This document shows positions 1 to 8,992 of a DNA stretch of 33,061 bases, in pieces. The notes below the pieces were generated by a model. That model was given only the letters and a program-made list of their open reading frames with translations, ran no database searches and had not been told where the DNA came from. Numbering within the stretch: position 1 is the first letter of the stretch; each line of letters opens with the position of its first letter. Made by a program: the position numbers and the translations under genes. Source of the stretch: Caulobacter sp. 32-67-35 (GTDB lineage Bacteria > Pseudomonadota > Alphaproteobacteria > Caulobacterales > Caulobacteraceae); assembly GCA_002280875.1 (NCBI GenBank), contig NCEV01000039.1, forward strand, positions 1 to 33,061, read 5' to 3'.

Positions 1-468
1 CGAGGCCATCACCTGGACGACGCGCGGGTCGCGGTCGCGGGCGAAGGCGTCGATTTCCTGAAGCAGGGAAACCTTGTCGGAGAAGGCGGGCGAGGCGAGG
101 GGGTCATCCTCGCCGTACAGCCGCTCGTTGGTCGAACGGGGCCCTTCGGCGCTGACGCCCGCATAGCCGCGCTTGGCGAGGCTAGCCGAGGCGGCAGCCC
201 GGCCGATGGCGGCCTCGGAAATCTCGGCGGCGTGTGCGTAACCGGCGGTCTCGCCGGCCACGACGCGAAGGCCAAAGCCCTCGCCCGAATCATAGGAGGC
301 GCTCTTGAGACGGCCGTCGTCGAACACGAAGGCTTCGCTTTCCGACCGTTCGACGAAGAGTTCGCCGTCGTCGGCGCCGGCCAGGGCCTCGCCCAGGATT
401 CTGCGGGCTTGATCGGGATCGACACCGGCGGCGTCGAGCAGGGAAGGGGCGGAGATCGGAGCGTTCAT
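1..468 (-). CDS. tldD: TldD metalloprotease, N-terminal part (cut by window edge)
   Basis: Reading leftward from the ATG at 466-468, the frame stays open for 156 codons and leaves the window at base 1. The visible part has the start of the TldD/PmbA fold: a surface stretch reading GELFVERSESEAFVFDDGRL, then SYDSGEGFGLRVVAGE and GYAHAAEIS, all typical of TldD. TldD pairs with TldE/PmbA as a zinc metalloprotease acting on unfolded peptides, including microcin precursors and CcdA in enteric bacteria. The HExxxH metal site would lie beyond the edge. It is downstream of the GIN-domain gene on the same strand, about 50 bp away. In many alphaproteobacteria tldD lies directly beside coxB, so the padR cluster looks inserted between them; that is inference. 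Confidence 0.9.
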   Translation of the reverse strand, partial: MNAPISAPSLLDAAGVDPDQARRILGEALAGADDGELFVERSESEAFVFDDGRLKSASYDSGEGFGLRVVAGETAGYAHAAEISEAAIGRAAASASLAKRGYAGVSAEGPRSTNERLYGEDDPLASPAFSDKVSLLQEIDAFARDRDPRVVQVMAS

Positions 469-550
469 GCGCCTACAGGTAAGCGTTCGAAACCGTTCCG
501 TCACCCCGCCCCCTTGTCGTTAGTAGTTGTGACGCACCGAACCCGAGCCG

Positions 551-1228
551 CTAATCGTGCTGGTCTCGCTGGTCGGCTGCAGGCCCATATTGACGCGCCC
601 GCAGGTCGTCCAGTTCAGCGTCACCCGATCCGGCCGCGGCGACGACTAGGCCCGTGGTCTTGCCGACCGCATTGACATCGCCGCTGCCGTTGAGCGCCAG
701 GGTCAGGGCTGGCTGGTTGTAGGCCTGGATCTCCAGATCGCCCGAGCCATCCAGCTTGAAGCTGCTGACGTTCGGCGCGGTGACCACGATGCGCGTCTGG
801 TCGGCGTTGCTGTGGATGCGGATGCCCTGGCGGTCGATGGTCAGGCTGTCGGCATAGAGGTCGCGATGGTCGCCCTCGTCATCGGTCATGTGGATGCGGC
901 CGTCGGCGATCCTCAGACGATCGACGACGTCGCGGGGGCCGCTGATCTCGACCTTGGCGACCGGCCCCTGCACATAGGTGACGTCGATCGGCAGGTCGAC
1001 GATCAGCGCCTCGCCGGTCCAGGCCAGCTGGCGGGAGACGACCGGCGAGGCCTTGGCGCCGTTGACGTTCAGATGGGTTCGCCGGACCGCGCCGTTTTCG
1101 ACACGATCAAAGGGGATGGTCCAGCCCTCGTTCAGGATGACCGGACCGGCCAGGGCGGCGACGCCGGCGAAGCAGCCAAGCATCAGCACGAAGCTGGCGC
1201 CGGCGATGATGAGCGCATTACGGATCAT
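551..1228 (-). CDS. GIN-domain (DUF2807-like) auto-transporter adhesin head protein, C-terminus frameshifted
   Basis: The 225-codon frame starts at ATG 1226-1228 with an N-terminal hydrophobic segment (about residues 5-28) that is a signal peptide or membrane anchor. The body is beta-rich with spaced Gly-Ser-Gly-Asp motifs (LDGSGDLEI, LNGSGDVNA, AAGSGDAEL), the signature of GIN/DUF2807 right-handed beta repeats. After about residue 210 the frame ends in a poor tail and stops at 551. One frame over, the same DNA encodes a better ending: STISGSGSVRHNY and a TAA at 520-522. The shift needs one base removed near 590-600. The last repeat pair also looks shorter than in usual family members. It follows the HAAS gene by 10 bp, forming a padR-HAAS-GIN group. 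Such groups are generally tied to envelope stress; the exact role is unknown. Confidence 0.75.
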   Translation of the reverse strand: MIRNALIIAGASFVLMLGCFAGVAALAGPVILNEGWTIPFDRVENGAVRRTHLNVNGAKASPVVSRQLAWTGEALIVDLPIDVTYVQGPVAKVEISGPRDVVDRLRIADGRIHMTDDEGDHRDLYADSLTIDRQGIRIHSNADQTRIVVTAPNVSSFKLDGSGDLEIQAYNQPALTLALNGSGDVNAVGKTTGLVVAAAGSGDAELDDLRARQYGPAADQRDQHD

Positions 1229-2010
1229 GACGGGCCCCTCAGCCTTGGTTGTCGATGGCCGGCTTCAGCAGCCGGAAGTGCAGCCGGGCGTACCAGACGA
1301 CCGCGTTGAACAGGCCGACCGTGGCCACGGTGAGCAGCGCGCCCAGGAAGGTGGCGGCGGCCATCAGGCCCACGCCGGCCAGGAAGGCTGTCATCGGTCC
1401 GCCGGGAGGCGCGGCCAAAGGTCCCATCGCGAAGACGAAGCCGCCCGAGACGAACAGGGCGACCACGGCGACCAGGAAGCCGAACATCGCGCCCAGCACG
1501 CCCATCAGCAGGGGCAGCAGGAACATGATGTCGATGGCGCCCAGGCCGATCAGCGCCACGATGGCGGCGCCGGCGTTGGAGGGGCTCTTGGTCTCCTCCC
1601 AGCGCCGGAGACCGGCGTCGGCGCGCAGTTCGCGGGCCAGGCGGTCGGGATCGCCCAGGGCGGCAGCCGCTTCGGCCTCGGTGCGGCCCGGCGGCTCCCA
1701 GTATATCTTCGACGGCGGTGGTGAAGGCGGCCCATTCGGCCTTTTGCTGCGTGAAGCTGGCGCGGCCAGCCGACGTCAGGCGGTAGTACTTGCGCGGCGG
1801 ACCGCTCTGGGATTCGACCAGATAGGTCTCCACCAGGCCGTCCGACTGCATGCGGCGCATCAGCGGATAGATTGTTCCCTCCCCCATATCGATGTCCTTC
1901 GCGAGCCTGCTGGCGATCTCGTAGGCGTAGCTGTCAGCCCGTGACAGCAGGGCCAGCACGCACAGCGCCAGCACGCCTTTCTTCAGTTGTATTTCAATGG
2001 CTTCCGGCAC
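1225..2010 (-). CDS. PadR-family transcriptional regulator; only the first ~104 residues look genuine
   Basis: GTG start at 2008-2010 is supported by a GCGAGGAC ribosome site just upstream. Residues 1-85 are a classic PadR winged helix: KKGVLALCVLALLSR, then SYAYEIASRL, a wing with GEGTIYPLMRRMQSDGLVE, and PPRKYYRLTSAGRASF. Residues 86-104 form the start of the C-terminal dimerisation helix (EWAAFTTAVEDIL). After that the same frame runs on for about 155 Arg/Pro/Gly-rich residues through the HAAS gene, which is clearly coding in a different frame. PadR proteins of this short class are about 105-115 residues long, so the extension is an artefact of a lost stop codon. PadR represses its own operon and neighbours in response to small molecules or envelope signals. 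Real homology therefore covers about 1698-2010. Confidence 0.8.
   Translation of the reverse strand: MPEAIEIQLKKGVLALCVLALLSRADSYAYEIASRLAKDIDMGEGTIYPLMRRMQSDGLVETYLVESQSGPPRKYYRLTSAGRASFTQQKAEWAAFTTAVEDILGAAGPHRGRSGCRPGRSRPPGPRTARRRRSPALGGDQEPLQRRRRHRGADRPGRHRHHVPAAPADGRAGRDVRLPGRRGRPVRLGRLRLRDGTFGRASRRTDDSLPGRRGPDGRRHLPGRAAHRGHGRPVQRGRLVRPAALPAAEAGHRQPRLRGPS
1239..1697 (-). CDS. HAAS/DUF1700-type membrane protein, N-terminus missing
   Basis: In this frame the sequence from about 1690 reads GRTEAEAAAALGDPDRLARE, the conserved end of the HAAS alpha-helical domain. It is followed by WEETKSP and two long hydrophobic hairpins (roughly 1560-1440 and 1400-1290), ending in RLHFRLLKPAIDNQG. HAAS proteins normally begin with about 35-50 more residues and a clear ATG. 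Here no canonical start lies upstream; the first in-frame start is a GTG at 1557-1559, after the HAAS part. The region above 1697 is instead the tail of PadR in another frame. The two genes therefore appear fused by a deletion. These proteins are usually encoded beside a PadR regulator and take part in sensing or controlling membrane or envelope state. Family call is firm; the start is uncertain. Confidence 0.7.
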   Translation of the reverse strand, partial: EPPGRTEAEAAAALGDPDRLARELRADAGLRRWEETKSPSNAGAAIVALIGLGAIDIMFLLPLLMGVLGAMFGFLVAVVALFVSGGFVFAMGPLAAPPGGPMTAFLAGVGLMAAATFLGALLTVATVGLFNAVVWYARLHFRLLKPAIDNQG

Positions 2011-2365
2011 GTTGTCCTCGCCGCGGTTGATGCACTCTTCTACGGCAAGGTACTGAGTGGTGCAAGGTACCTGTCAATGAATGTTACGTAATGAACCGGA
2101 GGCCGTGGGGCAGGCTTGTTGAAAGCGCCTCGCAAATTATGCGCCGGCCCTTTGCTCCCTTGGCTTTCAAGGGGGGCTGAGGCGCTTGGCAACCGCTGAC
2201 GATACGCGTATGCAGCCACCGGAAGGGCCAATGGGCGGCTGCGACCGCGACTCCGTGACAAGGAGTCGATTGCGCAAAACCGCAGGCTTGGCTGTAATAT
2301 GCAGGTCGGCGCGAGGTGTCGTTTATCTTAACGGCAGGTCGTCGCTGAAACGGGCCGTGAGGGAT
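2011..2365. promoter_or_regulatory. Divergent intergenic region between padR and coxB
   Basis: These 355 bases hold no convincing gene; a longer open frame from 2186 exists but the coxB signal peptide only starts at 2366. The region must carry the promoters for padR (leftward) and coxBA (rightward). A 9-bp inverted repeat AAGCGCCTC (2123-2131) / GAGGCGCTT (2179-2187) encloses AT- and C-rich sequence and could form a stem in RNA or a binding site. Near 2270-2310 TTGCGC and TAATAT resemble promoter boxes but are spaced 19 bp apart, so I do not call them. The coxB ribosome site is GTGAGGG, just before the ATG. Confidence 0.4.
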
Positions 2366-5023
<2,658 letters not shown>

Positions 5024-5053
5024 TCGCCAAGCTGAGCTTTGCCTGAAACGCGG

Positions 5054-5092
5054 GGGCGCGGTCTGGACCACTTAAGGGTCCGGGCCGCGCCC
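5054..5092 (+). terminator. Strong hairpin after coxA
   Basis: Arms 5054-5069 and 5077-5092 pair over 16 consecutive positions (two G-T wobbles) around a 7-base ACTTAAG loop, 30 bp after the coxA stop. No run of T follows, so it may stop transcription weakly, protect the 3' end of coxBA mRNA, or separate coxBA expression from ctaB. Confidence 0.6.
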
Positions 5093-5106
5093 TTCGCCCA
5101 TGAAGA

Positions 5107-5118
5107 TCGCTATAATTA
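5107..5118 (+). promoter_or_regulatory. Possible -10 element for ctaB
   Basis: GCTATAAT at 5109-5116 closely matches the Caulobacter housekeeping -10 form GCTANAWC and sits between the coxA hairpin and the ctaB start. No good -35 box is seen at the usual distance, so this is only a suggestion that ctaB has its own promoter. Confidence 0.3.
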
Positions 5119-5125
5119 ACTCCAG

Positions 5126-6136
5126 ATGTCGAAGATCGCCGCCATGACCCCGGAAACCGACCAGCCGCTGGCGGACCCCGCCACTGCGCGCTGGCAGGAT
5201 TTCTTCCAGCTGCTCAAACCGCGCGTCATGTCGCTGGTGGTGTTCACCGGCCTGACGGGCCTGCTGGCCGCCCGCGAGCCCATGCATCCGGTTCTGGCCG
5301 CCGTGGCGGTGCTGTGCATCGCGCTGGGGGCAGGGGCCTCGGGCGCCCTGAATATGTGGTTCGACGCCGATATCGATGGCCTGATGCGCCGCACGCGCGG
5401 CCGGCCCGTGCCCTCGGGCAAGGTGCGGGGCGACGACGCGGCAGCCCTGGGCGTGGTGCTGTCCCTGCTGTCGGTGATGTTGCTGGGCATGGCTGTCAAC
5501 TGGCTGGCCGCCGGCCTGCTGGCCTTCACCATCGTCTTCTATGCCGTGGTCTACACCATGTGGCTCAAGCGCTGGACGACCCAGAACATCGTCATTGGCG
5601 GCTTGGCCGGCGCCCTGCCGCCCGCTATTGGCTGGGCCGCAGCGACGGGCTCGGCCCCGCTGAACGCCTGGCTGATGGTGGCGATCATCTTCCTGTGGAC
5701 GCCGCCCCACTTCTGGGCGCTGTCGCTGTACATCACCACCGACTACGCCAAGGCCGGCGTGCCGATGCTGCCGGTGATCAAGGGCGCCAAGCACACCCGC
5801 CTGCAGATCCTGATCTATAGCCTGATCCTGATCCCGGTCTGTCTGTCGCCGGTGCTGACCGGTCTGGGCGGCCCGCTGTATCTGGCGGTGGCGGGTCTGG
5901 GCGGGGCGGTATTCCTGCTGCTGGCCGTCCGGGTGTTCCTCAGCAAGGCTGGCGACTCCGCCGATCCGCGCGCCGCCGACCGCGACCTCTATGAGGTCAC
6001 GGAAGACGTTAAGGCCGCCGGCGCCAAGGCGGCCCGCAATCTGTTCGCCTTCTCGATCCTCTATCTGTTCGCCATGTTCGCCGCCCTGCTGGGCGAAGCG
6101 GTGCTTGGCGTCAAAGCGTTGGAGCTTCTGCGATGA
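5126..6136 (+). CDS. ctaB: Protoheme IX farnesyltransferase (heme O synthase)
   Basis: This inner-membrane UbiA-family prenyltransferase adds a farnesyl group to heme B to make heme O, the precursor of heme A needed by CoxA. The 336-residue length is typical. The two allylic diphosphate sites are visible: NMWFDADIDGLMRRTRGRP near residues 72-93 and YTMWLKRWTTQNIVIGGLAG near 145-167. Hydrophobic segments fit about nine helices, and WTPPHFWALSLY is a strong family signature. Start ATG 5126 is chosen because it follows the hairpin; an in-frame ATG at 5144 is an alternative. Its stop overlaps the next gene's start (ATGA at 6133-6136), which implies coupled translation. Confidence 0.95.
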   Translation: MSKIAAMTPETDQPLADPATARWQDFFQLLKPRVMSLVVFTGLTGLLAAREPMHPVLAAVAVLCIALGAGASGALNMWFDADIDGLMRRTRGRPVPSGKVRGDDAAALGVVLSLLSVMLLGMAVNWLAAGLLAFTIVFYAVVYTMWLKRWTTQNIVIGGLAGALPPAIGWAAATGSAPLNAWLMVAIIFLWTPPHFWALSLYITTDYAKAGVPMLPVIKGAKHTRLQILIYSLILIPVCLSPVLTGLGGPLYLAVAGLGGAVFLLLAVRVFLSKAGDSADPRAADRDLYEVTEDVKAAGAKAARNLFAFSILYLFAMFAALLGEAVLGVKALELLR

Positions 6137-6282
6137 ACAAGCTTGTTGAAGACGACGCCGCCGCCAAGGCGCGCAAGGGGCGCAATATCGCCCTGGGACT
6201 GGGCCTTGTGGCCTTTGTCCTGCTGATTTTTGTGGTCACGGTCGTGAGGCTTGGCGCCAATGTCGCAAACCGCCCCTTCTGA
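6133..6282 (+). CDS. CoxF-like 49-residue membrane protein
   Basis: This short frame sits exactly where alphaproteobacterial aa3 operons carry the small coxF gene, between ctaB and ctaG. It starts with an ATGA overlap to ctaB and overlaps ctaG by 23 bp. The protein has a charged N-terminus (MNKLVEDDAAAKARKGRN), one membrane helix (IALGLGLVAFVLLIFVVTVV) and a short RLGANVANRPF tail. Small single-helix proteins at this position are thought to help oxidase assembly. The role here is inferred from gene order and architecture, but the tight overlaps on both sides argue strongly that it is a real gene. Confidence 0.85.
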   Translation: MNKLVEDDAAAKARKGRNIALGLGLVAFVLLIFVVTVVRLGANVANRPF

Positions 6283-6913
6283 TCCCGTCACGGGCTCCGC
6301 CAAGGCGTTGATGGCCAGGCGCAACGCGCGCGTGGGCATGATCTGCGCCGCCGCGTTCTTCGGCATGGTCGGCGCGGCCTATGCCTCGGTGCCGCTGTAC
6401 AAGCTGTTTTGCCAGATGACCGGCTTCGACGGCACGGTGCGCAAGGCCGATCTGGCCCCGACCAAGGTGCTGGACCGCAAGGTCACCGTCCGGTTTGACG
6501 CCAATATCCGCAATCTGCCCTGGGAGTTCACGACCGAGCAGACCAAGCAGGACATCCGGATCGGCGATACTGGCCTGGCCTTCTTCAAGGTCACCAACAC
6601 CAGCAATCAGGCCATGACCGGCCGGGCCATCTACAATGTGGTGCCGGAACAGGCGGGGCCGTACTTCCAGAAGCTGGAATGCTTCTGCTTCACCAACCAG
6701 ACGATCCAGCCCGGCCAGACGATCGAGTTTCCGGTCGTTTATTTCGTCGATCCGCAATATGTCGATGATCCGGAGACCAAGGGAAAGGGCGAGATCACCC
6801 TGTCCTACACCTTCTTCCCGGCGGTCGAGGACGGCCCGGCGCAAAAACAGGCGGTTTCAACGACGCCTCGTATCGTTCAACCCCTTGGCGGCGCGCCGTC
6901 GAGAGGGCTATAG
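6260..6913 (+). CDS. ctaG: Cytochrome c oxidase assembly protein CtaG/Cox11
   Basis: CtaG is the membrane-anchored copper chaperone that delivers CuB to subunit I. The 217-residue protein has a short cytosolic start, one membrane helix (VGMICAAAFFGMVGAAYASV) and a periplasmic immunoglobulin-like domain. The copper-binding CFCF motif lies in KLECFCFTNQTIQPGQ, followed by the family block FPVVYFVDP and ITLSYTFFP. ATG 6260 is preferred over the in-frame TTG at 6251 because it gives the usual short N-terminus. The gene overlaps the CoxF-like gene by 23 bp and precedes coxC by 72 bp. Confidence 0.95.
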   Translation: MSQTAPSDPVTGSAKALMARRNARVGMICAAAFFGMVGAAYASVPLYKLFCQMTGFDGTVRKADLAPTKVLDRKVTVRFDANIRNLPWEFTTEQTKQDIRIGDTGLAFFKVTNTSNQAMTGRAIYNVVPEQAGPYFQKLECFCFTNQTIQPGQTIEFPVVYFVDPQYVDDPETKGKGEITLSYTFFPAVEDGPAQKQAVSTTPRIVQPLGGAPSRGL

Positions 6914-6985
6914 CGTTCAATATGGAGCGTTGCGGCGGGGGGACTCGGTCGGCAACGTTTAGAGGGAATAAGGGTTAGCACCACC

Positions 6986-7861
6986 ATGGCCCACGGCGCC
7001 GTCAAACACGACTATCACATCCTGCCGCCCAGCCCGTGGCCCCTCGTGGGTTCGGTCGCCTCCACGATCATGGCCATCGGCCTGATCGGCTGGCTCAAGG
7101 GCGGCGTCCTGGGCATCGAAAAAGGCAACTGGGCGATCTTCGCCGCGGGCTTCGCCGGCGTGCTCTACACCTTCTTCGGCTGGTGGAGCGACGTGGCCAA
7201 GGAAGCCAAGGCCGGCGACCACACCCCGGTCGTCTCGATTGGCCTGCGCTACGGCATGATCCTGTTCATCGCCTCGGAAGTGATGTTCTTCGTCGCCTGG
7301 TTCTGGATGTTCTTCGAGATGGCGCTGTTCCCCGAGGCGCGCACGGTCTCGACCATCGAGGAAGTCCGCGCCGCCTGGGCCACCTGGCCGCCGGCTGGTG
7401 TCGAGACCGTCTCGCCCTGGCACCTGCCGCTGGTCAACACCCTGACCCTGCTGCTGTCGGGCACCACCGTGACCTGGGCGCACCATGCCCTGCAGGAAGG
7501 CGACCGCAACGGCGCCAAGTGGGGTCTAATCCTGACCGTCCTGCTGGGCGCGCTGTTCACCGCCATCCAGTTCTATGAATACGCCCACATCAATCACGAG
7601 CAGCTGTTCTACTCGGAAGCGGCCGTCAATTCGGGCCTGTATGGCTCGACCTTCTTCCTGGCCACCGGCTTCCACGGCTTCCACGTGTTTGTCGGCACCC
7701 TGTTCCTGATCGTCTGCCTGATCCGCCTGCAGAACGGCGCCTTCACCCCCAAGCAGCACTTCGGCTTCGAAGCCGCCGCCTGGTACTGGCACTTCGTGGA
7801 CGTGGTCTGGCTGTTCCTGTTCGCCTTCATCTACGTGATCTTCGGCGCCTCAGCGCACTAG
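6986..7861 (+). CDS. coxC: Cytochrome c oxidase subunit III
   Basis: Subunit III stabilises subunit I and supports proton uptake through the D pathway. The 291-residue protein begins HDYHILPPSPWPLVGS, has seven hydrophobic helices, and contains the conserved RYGMILFIASEVMFFVAWFW, GTTVTWAHHALQ, TGFHGFHVFVGTLFL and AAWYWHFVDVVWLFLF blocks. A ribosome site (AGAGGGAATAAGGG) precedes ATG 6986. It ends the oxidase block; a textbook terminator follows 18 bp later. Confidence 0.97.
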   Translation: MAHGAVKHDYHILPPSPWPLVGSVASTIMAIGLIGWLKGGVLGIEKGNWAIFAAGFAGVLYTFFGWWSDVAKEAKAGDHTPVVSIGLRYGMILFIASEVMFFVAWFWMFFEMALFPEARTVSTIEEVRAAWATWPPAGVETVSPWHLPLVNTLTLLLSGTTVTWAHHALQEGDRNGAKWGLILTVLLGALFTAIQFYEYAHINHEQLFYSEAAVNSGLYGSTFFLATGFHGFHVFVGTLFLIVCLIRLQNGAFTPKQHFGFEAAAWYWHFVDVVWLFLFAFIYVIFGASAH

Positions 7862-7878
7862 GTCATGACCTTCGAGGG

Positions 7879-7914
7879 GGCCCGGAACGCTAGATCAGCG
7901 TTCCGGGCCTTTTT
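7879..7914 (+). terminator. Rho-independent terminator after coxC
   Basis: A 13-bp perfect stem (7879-7891 with 7897-7909) closes a 5-base AGATC loop and is followed directly by TTTTT at 7910-7914. It should end the ctaB-coxC transcript. The next gene starts only 19 bp beyond, so DUF983-pdeA must depend on readthrough or on a promoter inside coxC. Confidence 0.92.
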
Positions 7915-7932
7915 CATTTCAGGGATACCCCC

Positions 7933-8295
7933 ATGGCTCACGTGAACCCCTATCTCGCCGGCGCGTCCGGCCGTTGCCCCAAGTGCGGCGAGGGGTTTCT
8001 GTTCGAGGGCTTCCTGAAGATCGCCCCCACCTGCGAGGCCTGCGGCTTTGCGCTGGGCCGCCACGAGACCGGTGACGGCGCCTCGACCTTCATCATCCTG
8101 ATCGGCGGCAGCGTCGGCGCCTTCGGGGCGCTGTTTTCGATGTTCGCCTGGAACTGGCCGGTCTGGCTGCTGCTCCTGGTCTGGCTGCCGGTGACCCTGG
8201 CGCTCAGCCTGGGCCTGATGCGACCCGCCAAGGGCCTGATGGTGGCCGCCCAGGTCGCCAACAAGGCTTCGGAGGCCGGTCGTCACGATGTCTGA
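7933..8295 (+). CDS. DUF983 family membrane protein with zinc-ribbon
   Basis: The 120-residue protein has two CxxC pairs (GRCPKCGEG and PTCEACGFA) near residues 15-40, likely binding zinc or another metal, followed by two hydrophobic helices (about 52-75 and 78-98). This is the layout of DUF983, a family commonly encoded next to SURF1 in alphaproteobacteria and presumed to act in cytochrome oxidase biogenesis; no biochemical role is known to me. It overlaps surf1 by 8 bp. Confidence 0.85.
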   Translation: MAHVNPYLAGASGRCPKCGEGFLFEGFLKIAPTCEACGFALGRHETGDGASTFIILIGGSVGAFGALFSMFAWNWPVWLLLLVWLPVTLALSLGLMRPAKGLMVAAQVANKASEAGRHDV

Positions 8296-8992
8296 GAGCT
8301 TTCCCAAGCCGTTCGATTTCACGGCGCGGCGGCGCTTCCCCATCGGCCTGACCCTCGCGGTGGCCGTCGTGTTTGGCATCCTCTGCTTTCTGGGCGTGTG
8401 GCAACTCAAGCGCATGGTCTGGAAGGAAGATCTTCTGGCGCGGATCGAGACCCTGAAGACCGCCCAGGCCGTTCCGATCGGCCCGGTTCTGGCCCAGGCG
8501 GCCCGGGGCGAGAATGTCGCCTGGACCCGGGTCAGTGTCGCCTGTCGTCCGGCCGCCCTGCCGCCCCTGTCCCTGGCCTATGGCATTCGCGACGGCGATG
8601 TCGTCTGGCGGGCCCAGGCCCTGTGCGGCGTGCCGGAGGGGCCCTATGATCTGATCCTGATCGATCGCGGCGTGGCGCCCGACCTCACCGGCCAGGTGGA
8701 GGCCCCGGCCCGCGCGTTCCTGGAACCCGGGCAGGTGACCGGCATCCTGATCCCCCTGGCCCAGCTGGGCGGGGACCGCGCCGCCGCAGTGACCGGCCTG
8801 GCCGGACGCAGGCCCGCGCCCGTGGCCCTGATGGTGGAAAGCGAGAGCCCGGCCCCGGCCGGCGTCGTCCCCGCGCCGCTGCCGGCAGAAATTTCCAATC
8901 GGCACCTGGAATATGCGCTGACGTGGTTCGGTCTTGCCGTAACCCTGCTCTTTATCTATGCCGCCATGCTCTGGCGGAGACTGAGACCCTGA
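8288..8992 (+). CDS. surf1: SURF1 family cytochrome oxidase biogenesis protein
   Basis: SURF1 (Shy1) aids heme a insertion into subunit I. The 234-residue protein has the family topology: one helix near each end (FPIGLTLAVAVVFGILCFLG and ALTWFGLAVTLLFIYAAML) around a periplasmic domain. Signature pieces are GVWQLKRMVWKEDLL near the first helix, LILIDRGVAP in the middle, and SNRHLEYALTWFGLA before the second helix. ATG 8288 lies within the DUF983 end, and its stop shares one base with the thrC start. Confidence 0.9.
   Translation: MSESFPKPFDFTARRRFPIGLTLAVAVVFGILCFLGVWQLKRMVWKEDLLARIETLKTAQAVPIGPVLAQAARGENVAWTRVSVACRPAALPPLSLAYGIRDGDVVWRAQALCGVPEGPYDLILIDRGVAPDLTGQVEAPARAFLEPGQVTGILIPLAQLGGDRAAAVTGLAGRRPAPVALMVESESPAPAGVVPAPLPAEISNRHLEYALTWFGLAVTLLFIYAAMLWRRLRP

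Noticed and set aside
2123-2187. 9-bp inverted repeat before coxB as a riboswitch or operator
   Set aside because: Arms are 47 bp apart with little structure inside; kept only as a note in the intergenic feature.
5093-5116. Full sigma-70 promoter before ctaB
   Set aside because: The -10-like box is good but no -35 box lies at a workable distance.
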